Made by a program: the position numbers and the translations under genes. From Pollenia angustigena (Eukaryota; Arthropoda; Insecta; Diptera; Polleniidae), in NCBI GenBank assembly GCA_930367215.1, contig OV884056.1, positions 92,515,285 to 92,579,284 on the forward strand: 64,000 nucleotides of DNA, in the 5' to 3' direction. Position 1 is the first letter of the stretch; each line of letters begins with the position of its first letter. The notes below the pieces were generated by a model. It had not been told where the DNA came from. It made no database searches and saw only the letters and a list, made by a program, of their open reading frames with translations. Positions 56,601 to 64,000 of the stretch are shown in pieces.

Positions 56601-58949
56601 TCGCAAGTTTACCCATTTGCACAAATGGCAATTTTAAGCGATATCATGAAGACCCTTATTATTTTGTTCAGATATGACAAAATATATATAAGTGATAAGC
56701 TCAAAACATAAAATGCTTATTTTTATATGTTTTTGCGGCTGTCACCATTGATTTTGTGCAATCGTTTTTAACCTCAATTTAAGGTTTTTGTCTGGTGGAG
56801 AACCATTAATAACTCAACGTGACTGGTGGAGAACCATATATAACTCAGACGTTTTTAAAAAAGTAATCCGACGCGGATTCTAGAAGCTCTCGCCTTCCTA
56901 TACGAAGGTTTAGGTCGAACGAGGTCTTGTGGTCTGGAAATTGTGTGATACCCTGAACCTGAATTGGTTAGCCAACAATTTTATTCGTGTGATACCCTGG
57001 CATTATAACTTTCATAGTTAGCCAAAAAACTTTTTAGTTTTACGTAAAGCCAAAAACAAACAAAAAAAAAATAGCAGCCACACGATAACGTAAAGACAGT
57101 ACATTTTTTTCCCTATGCTAATCCCCGCGAAGCTATACGCTTGTCTGCAGGAAAGAAACCAGAGTCTCTGGCGGGAATCGAACCCGCAACCCCGGGGTTG
57201 ATAGACTAGCTCACTACTAGCTAGGCTACCGGGGCACTTATGCATCTGTGTACTCGTTTCTTTTCCCCTCGTCCCTCTCGCCAATAAAGTAGCAATCATG
57301 TTGATAAGACATGAGCCGTATGAACACAGACTTAATTACTAAGATGGGGTTTTCTCGTTGTTCTTGCTTACAATTACTTCCTTAGTCAAAAATGTATATC
57401 CTTTCGGGTTTCCTTATCTCTATATTCTTAAGTAAACATGTTTGTGTCTAAATTACTAAGATGGTTTTGTTTTCTTGTTATTGCTTACAACTAACATGTG
57501 TGTCCTTATCAGTGTACTAATTACTTTCCTTATTCATTCCGTTTTCATTACATGAACAAAGAGAAAATGGTTCAATGAAAAAACTACCTATCAAGATATC
57601 TTGAATATGTGTACGTCTTTGACTACTTTCGCCACAAAAAGGGCAACCACGTTTAAGCTGATTAGATTAATATCTTATAAAGTATTATTGAATACGTAAA
57701 GCTTGTGTGTAAAGTACCCTTTAAAAATTTGAATTCTGATGTTGGAGGCAATTGTTTTTGTTATTTTTGTATCAAGGGTGGAAAAGTTGATACGAATGAA
57801 CTTTTTTTCGTCCGTGTAGCGTATTTAACCAGTTTTTACAACAATTATGAGTGATTTATTTTAACGTTAAAAGAAAGCACTTAAAATTTTATATTTATTT
57901 TTATCATTTTGCATTTTTGGGTTAGACAAAAATAGAATAGCGAAAATTTGTAAACAAGATTTAAATTTTCCATCCTGAGAGAAAAACTCTTGTGCTTCTA
58001 TAAAAATTCAACTCGGATTAAATGAAAAATCTTATCGGTTAAGGGCAAAATCAAACTCACAAATGGCCTATATATGTTTGCAAATAAACAACACAAACAT
58101 GTTTCGTACAAACATTAATTTTTAATTTTTGTTTGATTTTCAATGATTGGAGACGAAGATAGTGCAGCGGCGATATTACTCGCTATTTTTTGAAAACCGA
58201 AAAGAAATTAAAAGAGTTGAGAAGAATTTGAACTAAAGAGTGACTTAAACAACGAGCTGTTTTGTGGCAAATAATATAATGCTGCTGAAAAAATTAGATT
58301 TTACGTCTTCACTCTGCTAAGTTTGCCCTGAAATGATTACAAGAAGGACTAGACACCACAAAAAGTTTATCAAATATTAATTTTTTTTTTACATTTCTTC
58401 CAACATGCTTCAAATGTTTGTACAAACAACAAACACCTTAATTAACAACACAAAACCTTTATGCAAACAAAAAGTTTTCACATGTTTGCCAATCTATTTG
58501 TGTGGTTTATTTTGCTCTTTAAAAAATTTCAAAAAGCTTATCAAATTTTGGCCATTTCATAACAAATTCTTTTCACACTATTAAACATTTTTAATTCATT
58601 TGACTTTTTGAGATGTCGTAATACTCAGAATTATAGTAAAAAGAGCCTTAATTAAGAGTTGGTGTATTTCTCAAATTCGTAAAACTGTATTGTTTAAAAA
58701 AAACCTAATTTTTTGTATTTTTTACGTAGAACGTCTTTCTATTCAAAATTTTTTTTGGATTTCCCCGTTATTCATTCAATCATTCATATACTTTTATTAA
58801 ACTGCGGCAATATTGCAATTAATTTAACAATAAATACTTAAAAACAAAAATATTATGTACAACTGTTTAAAACACTTACCGTTTATAAACAATCCGTGTT
58901 TAAAAATTAAAGTTTTTATTAACAACAAAATTATAAAACTGTTAAACAT
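47080..58949 (-). CDS. Gene B: snake-like clip-domain serine protease (CLIPC), 4 exons, 357 aa
   Basis: Spliced from exons 58949-58880, 53842-53657, 53578-53380 and 47698-47080. Architecture matches gene A: signal peptide (residues 1-24), clip domain with six cysteines (27-66), predicted activation after Leu101 (NL|IVAG), and a trypsin-like domain with His146, Asp198 and Ser298. Asp292 at the S1 site suggests cleavage after Arg or Lys. Unlike gene A it retains the cysteine pair around the catalytic His (LCGGTLIS and LTAAHC), so it shows the ancestral state. Intron phases 1, 1, 2 are shared with A, which supports tandem duplication. Intron 1 (about 5 kb) and intron 3 (about 5.7 kb) are inflated by mobile elements. 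The expected role is an extracellular cascade protease in immunity or development; the exact pathway cannot be read from sequence. Both genes lie on the same strand about 10 kb apart. Confidence 0.9.
47886..48210. mobile_element. Possible hAT-like MITE (GTCGGAGT-rich), gene B intron 3
   Basis: Starts CAGGGCTGTGAAGTCGGCG, ends GACGACTCCACAGCCCAG. Interior has several GGAGTCGG/GTCGGAGT words. Flanking 8-mers do not match, so the duplication is lost or the ends are misplaced. Confidence 0.55.
48803..49560. repeat. Low-complexity poly-A/T tract with G10 / C7 pair
   Basis: Starts CAGGCGCGGATTCAGG and a run of ten G answered by seven C at 48841-48847. That opening resembles hAT transposon ends, and the hAT transposase relic follows. 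48900-49540 consists mostly of A and T homopolymers. Confidence 0.4.
49760..51140 (+). pseudogene. hAT transposase relic (DUF4371 type), gene B intron 3
   Basis: In one main frame: IIFDESTDLSGKSQISLS, stop, RYFN, EEFIGFVVNAFEEASKDID, LTNFGLDLKNCVGDGTDGCP, then after shifts HKLNNSISKSNKVPLIQK, and a C-terminal part with SMLVSKASSGRSFPTLKFAS (about 51010-51075), the hAT dimerization region. The DEST Asp of the catalytic core is kept, but there are several stops and frameshifts. It lies on the strand opposite to gene B. From memory it resembles the THAP/ZMYM-associated hAT proteins. Non-functional. Confidence 0.7.
51141..52609. other. Unassigned gene B intron DNA, with a GC-richer island
   Basis: 52060-52480 is clearly less AT-rich than its surroundings and contains an open frame (52252-52467, KGIERQNLIVWPPSYKCHN), without any recognisable domain. 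It may be a piece of an unrecognised mobile element. The rest is AT-rich. Confidence 0.3.
52610..52750. mobile_element. Palindromic MITE T, copy 2, gene B intron 3
   Basis: TCTGGGTTCACACTATGAAA and TTTCATAGTGTGATCCCAGA form the ends of a near-perfect hairpin, with CTCACCAATAAACTC and GAGTTTATTGGTGAG inside. Same family as 23444-23579. Confidence 0.75.
53380..53578 (-). CDS. Gene B exon 3: activation site and catalytic His
   Basis: Bounded by CTATATAG| and |GTGAGTATG and 199 nt long. It encodes ECKSIRKHRPSCEKNLIVAG (activation cleavage expected before IVAG), EFPFMALLFY, LCGGTLIS and LTAAHC with catalytic His146. Both cysteines of the 42-58 disulfide are present. The donor sequence is nearly identical to that of gene A exon 3. 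Confidence 0.88.
53657..53842 (-). CDS. Gene B exon 2: clip domain
   Basis: Bounded by TTCTTCCAG| and |GTACATAAG and 186 nt long. It encodes YECALNTEC ... PYCNLNETGTHVCC, the same six-cysteine clip pattern as gene A, and then a charged linker ending DIRTVR. Confidence 0.88.
54059..54433. mobile_element. MITE Y1, copy 2, gene B intron 1
   Basis: Left ...AAATAATAGGACCAGTCC, right ATTTTATTTGCAGGGG. 375 bp, most of it alignable to copies at 42424-42798 (inverted) and 63183-63541. Confidence 0.72.
54757..55649. mobile_element. piggyBac-like MITE, TTAA duplication, gene B intron 1
   Basis: Ends CCCTTTCGCTACA and TGTAGCGAAAGGG (perfect 13 bp), with TTAA on both sides (54753-54756, 55650-55653). 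TTAA target and CCC-start fit piggyBac. 893 bp, non-coding. Carries the 18-bp palindrome TGTATCCATATGGATACA three times, at 54888, 55261 and 55618. Confidence 0.78.
55681..55900. mobile_element. Palindromic MITE, arms about 100 bp
   Basis: Left GGCGTTTTCTTTTCTACAAA, right TTTGTAGAAAAGAAAACACC; the match continues through GTGTGACATTTTATTT and AAAATGCAATTTGG towards a centre near 55790. Confidence 0.72.
56058..56548. mobile_element. MITE with GGTGCGATCCCGTACTTT ends
   Basis: Left TAGGTGCGATCCCGTACTTT, right GAGTACGGGATCACACCTA (near-perfect). Interior repeats GTACGGG words. 491 bp. Confidence 0.7.
56577..56662. repeat. Short imperfect palindrome
   Basis: AAAAGGATCTTCATGA...TCATGAAGACCCTTAT, about 86 bp, probably a minimal MITE. 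Confidence 0.5.
57087..57333 (-). mobile_element. Repeat X, copy 2, with a tRNA-like insertion
   Basis: Minus strand from 57333 (AAGTCTGTGTTCATACGGCT) to GTACACAGATGCAT matches 60556-60648. It is then interrupted by 133 bp containing a tRNA-like segment before resuming with ATGTACTGTCTTTACGTT, which follows directly in the 60-kb copy. The far end of the element is not found. Confidence 0.6.
57166..57237 (-). repeat. tRNA-like segment (SINE head), not a tRNA gene
   Basis: Contains a perfect B box GGTTCGATTCC in a 5-bp stem, 7-base loop T-arm (GCGGG/CCCGC). A box-like TAGCCTAGCTAG lies about 33 nt before it, within a CTAGCT/AGCTAG hairpin. There is no acceptor stem pairing and no normal anticodon arm, so it is tRNA-derived, as in SINEs. 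Confidence 0.6.
57334..58879. other. Unassigned gene B intron 1 DNA
   Basis: AT-rich. 57340-57560 holds diverged repeats of TTACTAAGATGG and TTTTCTTGTT words. No coding signal. Confidence 0.3.
58880..58949 (-). CDS. Gene B exon 1: signal peptide
   Basis: The ATG at 58949 opens MFNSFIILLLIKTLIF, a hydrophobic leader ending at an ACG|GTAAG donor after 70 nt (phase 1). It is separated from the clip exon by a 5-kb intron. It was found by similarity in length, phase and hydropathy to gene A exon 1, so it is slightly less certain than the other exons. Confidence 0.78.
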
Positions 58950-59501
58950 TTTGAAGTGCTTTAACAATTTATTAAACTTGTTCGCAGCGAAAACGTTTCA
59001 GTACTGAGCAAAAAAATCTTTAGAGTTGAGATTGAAAGTCACACGAGTTTTTTTTATTCTGGTTTCTGATCTTTACTTCATTTATTGATAAGCTTAAAAA
59101 TTGTTTACTACAGATTCAATGGGTTTAAGAGCTTTTTATTATCGATTAGTTCGATGAGCATCTATTTATGGCGATGTCAGAGAGTAAAGCATCTTTGAGA
59201 AATAAAATTGTAGTTTATTCTTATTTTTATAGAAACAATAACTCTCTTTGCTTGAGGTTTTTTGTTTGTTTTAAGAGGGTTTTAAAATACTTTTAGTTCT
59301 CTCTGTGGTCTCTTTAATTACGGGGATTTTTTTGCAGTGATAAATTTAAAAATACAATTTTCCATCTTATGTCATTTCCTATGAAAATGGAAATGTAGTT
59401 CTGTTTTCAAATTAGTTTGTGTGTTTTAAATGATTAGAAAATGGTAAGCAACGAGCATTGAAAATTAGAAATAATTAAATCACAAAATTAAAGAATGCAA
59501 G
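58950..59501. other. Upstream region of gene B
   Basis: Holds the candidate initiator near 59005. Beyond it the sequence is AT-rich and no further promoter element or gene is seen. Confidence 0.35.
59000..59010 (-). promoter_or_regulatory. Candidate initiator (TCAGTA) upstream of gene B
   Basis: On the minus strand GCTCAGTACTG lies about 57 nt upstream of the gene B ATG, matching the spacing in gene A. There is no TATA box in the expected place. Inference only. Confidence 0.4.
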
Positions 59502-60403
59502 CAGGGCAGATTTGACGATTTATCGTCATTTTGACGATTTTTTGTTCCGGAATTAGTAAAGTGCCGATTTGTTGATTTTGTTCTAAAAAGTGACGATTTT
59601 TTTCAGTCTCCAAATTCTGAATAAAACACTTAATTTTCTGACACGTTCCGCTTAAGGCAGAACGTTTTCTTCTGCTTAGCTTTTACGCTGATATGCCATA
59701 CCAAAGAAAAGGCGTCTATGTTGTGTCACAAACAGTAGAGATAGCTTTCTTGTTTAATAAAACCCACATATTATAAATAAAAATAGATGTAAAACCGCTA
59801 GATTGACCAAAAAATAGCCATTATTTATTAACAATAGCGGCAAACTTCACTATTATTTTGTAATTGCAACGCGTCTAGGCGCTCTATTTAAAAACTAGAA
59901 AACGCGTGCCCCTTTTGTTTAGGTAATATGCAAGTCTTAAGAAAATCTTAAAATTATTATTTTCAGAGTACCAAAATAACAATGTAGCACTTTGTTTATC
60001 TTTCGTCAGTAGATAAGATCTACAAGAGTCTCATAGGATTCTTGACATGAACGACTCGTTAGATAATCTTTACCCTCGTCTTAAACGGTTACCAAAGCTC
60101 CTTTCGCTGTGCCATGGAAGAATCTCGGTCGTGTTACAGTTTTTCCCGTGTGAGGAATCTTCTACGATTAACAAAATGCGTTCATCGACGATCAAACCCG
60201 TTCTTCATGAGACTCCCTGCTAGCTGGGTATGAAGTTTTTGTTTGAATGTTTGTTTTTACAAAAATCGAACAAAAATTGTGTAAAAAAAACTAAATTTGA
60301 AGTTGTCCGATTATTTTTACGAGTTTTCGAAACGTAAAAGACAATTTTTTTATTTTTTCTGAGGAAATTGACGATTTCTTCACTAATTTATCTGGCAGCC
60401 CTG
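59502..60403. mobile_element. hAT-like element, perfect AATGCAAG duplication
   Basis: Starts CAGGGCAGATTTGACGATTT, ends ATCTGGCAGCCCTG, flanked by AATGCAAG on both sides (59494-59501, 60404-60411). 902 bp. Both ends are rich in TTGACGATTT. The interior (60000-60220) is GC-richer and non-coding. The termini (CAGGGC, GCCCTG) resemble element W. Confidence 0.83.
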
Positions 60404-60468
60404 AATGCAAGCATAAAATCAGCGTTGCCAGAAGCTTTGGATAGAAAATCATTATTTGGAGGAAAATA

Positions 60469-60950
60469 TGCTGCAAGACCGGCATAACTCAAAAAATGAA
60501 ATTTTGGAGTTAGGGATGCAGAATTGTTGGCTTTGTTTTTCTTTATATTGTGTATTAGTCTGTGTTCATACGGCTCACGTCTTATTGACACGATTGCTAT
60601 TTTATAGGCAAGAGGGACGAGGGGAAAAAAACGAGTACACAGATGCATGTACTGTCTTTACGTTTTGCTTTTTCATTCGTTGTTTAATTTTGTTATTGTT
60701 TTCAATATCAAAAAAGCACATGACATGAATCATTTGAACGCCAATTCATGTTCAAAGAAGAAAAAGGAAGAATCTTTTCAATAAGACATGAGCCGTATGA
60801 GCTCAGACTTGAATTCATCTTTATATCTTTTATACTTTCCCAGTTAGAAGAGAATGTGTATTCTTTTTTTCTTAGTAGTTAGAGCAAATCAAAAACATTA
60901 AATACGTTTATCTCGAAATGGATTTTTTGAGTTATGCCGGTCTTGCAGCA
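60469..60950. mobile_element. Outer TIR element with a nested TIR element
   Basis: A perfect 29-bp inverted repeat, starting TGCTGCAAGACCGGCATAAC, lies at 60469-60497 and 60922-60950. It encloses repeat X copy 1 (60556-60810), which has its own inverted ends. Confidence 0.72.
60556..60810. mobile_element. Repeat X, copy 1 (nested)
   Basis: Inverted ends AGTCTGTGTTCATACGGCTC and GAGCCGTATGAGCTCAGACTT (3 mismatches in 32). 255 bp. Lacks the tRNA-like insertion found in copy 2 at 57087-57333. Confidence 0.68.
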
Positions 60951-61807
60951 AATGAGCGATATGTTGAAGAGAAAAATCATTAAATTATTTTAGTTCAAGC
61001 GATTTATTACACAGGCAAAAAAGTTATAACAATTAAGCTTTAAAGCTTTGCGGATCCTACTGTAATATGAATTGTTAAATAAAATTCAATAATAATTAAT
61101 AAAAAAATACATGCCAATCACGTAACAAAGTTCTTCCTTCCGACTGTTCTTTGCGACTTTATATTTTAAAACTACATACACAAAAGGAAAAACGGGTAGA
61201 AAATACCAAAGTTTTTACCATTCCTTGTCTTTGTTGTGTGAAATAAAAAATTTTGTGAATACCTGTTTGTCATTTTGCCCACAATTGTTTTTATTTAGTG
61301 AACACATCGTTTCTATATTAACAACACATTCTTCTCATTTTGACAACATAAGGTTGTTTTTCTGACAATAAGCTGTTTTTATTTCAACAACCTATTGGTA
61401 TAATTTTACAACGCATTGATCTCATTTTTGAAAAAGATAGTCCACTGCAAGCCCAATCAATGAAACAGCTGTAAATTTCTTTTTTAATTCAAACACCAGA
61501 TACATAAGAAAACAAATTTTACCAATTTCTCAGTACGAAAATTGAAATTTGTTTTTTTTTTCAAATTATGTATCCGTTGCACTATGGGTTCAGGCTTTCT
61601 TTGGCCAAAACTAGTTTTTCGATGTTCTCTTTTGATGCATTTGTTATTGCAATCTTGTGGCCTATACTTCAGCCCAAATTAATTAACCGTTTAATTAAAA
61701 GCCACCAAGGTTTATCGTTTTCAAAAAAGTTATAATTGTAATTAGAAAACAAGAGTTTACAAAACGCAATCCAAAAATGTTTGTTATATTCACATTCCCT
61801 ACTGTTT
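60951..61807. other. Unassigned AT-rich DNA
   Basis: No gene or repeat ends recognised. Confidence 0.3.
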
Positions 61808-62011
61808 CTTAAGGGCCAAATACACTTGTCAAATGCTTGTCCAGCAGGTGAATTCACTAGTGTACGTGTGCTGGACGTACCATTCGGCGTCATATCAAAA
61901 TTTTTTGATTTTCCATCCAGCATCGTCGGTGTGACACATACAAACACATTTTCACTAATACTTCCACAATGCTTGATGGGTATTTTTAACAGTGTATTTG
62001 GGCCTTTAGAA
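61808..62011. mobile_element. MITE S, copy 3 (inverted relative to 39843-40292)
   Basis: Begins TTAAGGGCCAAATACACTTG, ends GTGTATTTGGGCCTTTA. The core TTTTCACTAATACTTCCACAATGC matches the other copies in inverse orientation (shortened here). About 204 bp. Confidence 0.68.
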
Positions 62012-62145
62012 CCTATAAATTCACTGTTTTTTTTTTATTTACATAAGCTTTTAAAAAAGTGTTCTATGAGTCAAATTTCAATTCGTAAAGCTTTCTTGCT
62101 ATAGCCCTATTCCCTCAATACTTAATGTACTTTTTGGTTAAGCCA

Positions 62146-62480
62146 ATATCTACAAATATATATGTATATATATAAAAACGTTTGAGCCGTGTATGTGCCC
62201 CTAAAACTCAAGAGCCGCTAGACCGATTGACACCAAACTTGGACAATAAATTACCTTATTCGGGCACCATGTTTCCCTTAAATTTAATCCCGATAGGTTT
62301 CGCTGTTATTGTGATTATTTAAATTTGCTTTATTTATGGTACGAATTGGCTGAAATTAAAAAAAATATGTATTTATCTAACAAAAATAAGTTCCCTGGTA
62401 TAATTTTGACCCGGTAGATAGCGCTGGGGTCAAGAAATGAACAAAATTCTCCAGCATTATTTTTTTAATTCTATTTAGAA
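62146..62480 (+). mobile_element. Possible Helitron-like 5' end
   Basis: Starts ATCTACAAATATATATGTA then TATATATAAAAACG, followed by GAGCCGCTAGACCGATTGAC and ACCAAACTTGGACA, a pattern common near 5' ends of fly Helitrons. No CTAG 3' end could be placed. Different family from the other three. Confidence 0.4.
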
Positions 62481-62515
62481 AATCTTGAGTAGTGCCGGGA
62501 CCAAACAGCTAATAA

Positions 62516-62724
62516 TCTGGCCCGTTCTGCAAATCGCTTTTACTCAAATCACGTGATTTCAAATCACATGTGCCTGCTAAAATTACACGTGTGATATTTT
62601 AGCGTCCCGTTTTTGTGTCTTTTGGTGTGATCTTCAATTGCCGAAAGCACACCGAGAAACACAAAAACGGTATGACTTTCAAAACACCACAAAATCACAC
62701 GTGTGATTTCAAAAGGCCCGAATA
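62516..62724. mobile_element. Palindromic MITE with CACACGTGTGAT
   Basis: Ends CTGGCCCGTTCTGCAAATC and GATTTCAAAAGGCCCGAAT; inner arms TTACACGTGTGAT / ATCACACGTGTGA and AAAACGG/CCGTTTT words. About 209 bp. Confidence 0.55.
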
Positions 62725-63182
62725 TAATAAAAATAACTTATAAAAAGAAAAAATTCTCACAATCTATTTTCGAAAAAAAGTCTTTACCAGTTACGGGACT
62801 GTAGGAAAAGATAAACTCACTGTTTATTGTTGTGGTTTTTGTTTAAGCTTGATATTGCTAGAAGTCAAACTGGGGTTTATAATTTTTATTCGCTTAACAG
62901 TTTTATTTATATTATATCTTTAGTTTTTCTTAAATCTTTGGATGAAGCTTCCTAACGATCTGGCCTAAGCAACCAGTGAAATGCGCATAGGAATAGCTTA
63001 TCCAATCAACAACAAATTTCAGTTTATCAATAGTATGAAATGGGAATAAAGCACATTTAAACGAAACCTTGTTAATTAGTTTGTTGAATCCCAAGAAAAA
63101 CTTTGATCGAAATAAGAAGTTTTAAATTAACAAATCGAAAAAGAACGATCTAGAGAACAATTCGGAGAAATTATGCTAACAT

Positions 63183-63541
63183 CCCTGCAAATAATAGGAC
63201 CAGTCAAAACACGCGTGTAGAGGGTAGTCCATAAGGGACCAGGACTAGTCCAAAAGTAACCCAAACGTGTGGAAAAAACCTGGTATATTTAACATTACGA
63301 TGTCCTAATGCGGGACCATATAATCCACCTTTGGACCACAAAGGAGTAGTTTTAAAACTACTCCATGGTATACTCAAGAGTTTTAGTTTTGAAGTCGTTT
63401 AAAAACGAAAGCATGTCGTTAAGAAACGAAGACATATCGTCTCACTAAAAACACTTTTTAACAATGACATGGTCCATGCTTGCATTACATCGGACCAGTC
63501 CATGGAGAAGTCCATTTTATCAAAATCAATTTTATTTGAAG
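63183..63541. mobile_element. MITE Y1, copy 3
   Basis: Starts CCCTGCAAATAATAGGACC; the right end is degraded (TTTTATTTGAAG). Otherwise aligns with 54059-54433 in the same orientation. Confidence 0.72.
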
Positions 63542-64000
63542 AGATATAACAGCCATGCCTGGATGCAGGGGCGGGCAAAATATTATCCTCCGCCCCCAAT
63601 ACGAAAAGTCTTTAAATCTCTTAAATATTTCTATTGCGTTGTGTGAAGAATGTTTGGTCACAGGCACAGCCGACACACCAAACTCCCCCTGAACCTCTTC
63701 CCCATAAATCGAGATTGTGTTATTCTTCGCTTTTTTGGTGAAGATGCTGTTCATCATATGAATTTTCATTCAAAAAACATTTTTGTTTGCATTTTTAAAA
63801 TTTTGTTGTATAAACGAAATTTTTCTTTAATTTTGGTTTATTTCATTTTTTGATAAACTGCACGGAAGATAACATGTTTCTTTTGGAATTATCAAATTAC
63901 TTTTTAGCAGAAATTTAATAATTTCTTGCAAGTTTTATTTTTCTGACATTGGGGTGGTAGAAACAGAGGTCTGGTGGATAAATACTAGGACGGGATACTT
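63542..64000. other. Unassigned DNA at window end
   Basis: CAGGGGCGGGCAAAATATTA (63566-63585) followed by CCTCCGCCCCC could be a transposon end, but no partner is in view. No gene. Confidence 0.3.

Noticed and set aside
57166..57237. Functional tRNA gene on the minus strand
   Set aside because: B box and T-arm are good, but there is no acceptor-stem pairing or proper anticodon arm, and it lies in a repeat.
42372..63599. Repeated ORF with VYSRGLVLKSFK and MTWSMLALHRTSP as a small gene family
   Set aside because: The same DNA is the interior of MITE Y1 in three copies with inverted ends; there is no codon conservation pattern and frames occur on both strands.

Overview
This window is nuclear DNA from a higher fly (Diptera, most likely a brachyceran with a large, AT-rich, transposon-laden genome). 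The evidence is spliced genes with GT-AG introns, two snake-type clip-domain serine proteases with insect-style architecture, TCAGT initiator motifs upstream of both start codons, and typical dipteran repeats: Helitrons ending in CTAG, pogo-like and hAT MITEs, rosa-like mariner relatives, and RTE-like LINE fragments. Nothing looks bacterial; no rRNA gene, functional tRNA gene or CRISPR array was seen.

Only two genes look functional. They are tandem paralogues on the minus strand, each with four coding exons and identical intron positions and phases (coding exon lengths 70, 186 and 199 nt, then a long terminal exon). Gene A (36884 down to 27816, 360 aa) and gene B (58949 down to 47080, 357 aa) each encode a signal peptide, a six-cysteine clip domain and a trypsin-like domain with a complete His/Asp/Ser triad. 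They belong to the CLIPC (snake-like) group of secreted zymogens that act in extracellular cascades such as Toll activation or melanization. Gene A has lost both cysteines of the conserved disulfide that brackets the catalytic histidine; gene B keeps them.

Region by region: 1-2.3 kb holds two TIR elements. 2.3-5.9 kb is a wrecked minus-strand LTR retrotransposon (promoter, SAP-like gag start, gag coil, retropepsin) whose gag is interrupted by two copies of one hAT family, one of them carrying two further insertions. 5.9-18 kb is a field of DNA transposons: pogo-like, Helitron, a 1.87-kb TIR element with a piece of transposase, a hAT nested in a pogo-like element, and a 1.17-kb foldback. 18.3-20.8 kb has an internally deleted rosa-like transposase joined to a LINE reverse-transcriptase fragment. 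21.9-27 kb has a Helitron with nested MITEs and degraded LINEs. 27.8-36.9 kb is gene A, whose third intron is filled with repeats. 36.9-47 kb is the intergenic interval, a dense array of MITEs plus rosa-like and hAT transposase relics. 47.1-58.9 kb is gene B, with a hAT transposase relic, a piggyBac-like MITE and a tRNA-related insertion in its introns. 59-64 kb is more MITEs, including a hAT element with a perfect 8-bp duplication.

All calls are from reading the sequence. Family names other than those set by terminal motifs and target-site duplications rest on recall of family features, not on searches. I see no convincing new molecular system. The most interesting points are the coordinated cysteine loss in protease A and the nested and comparative insertion structures.
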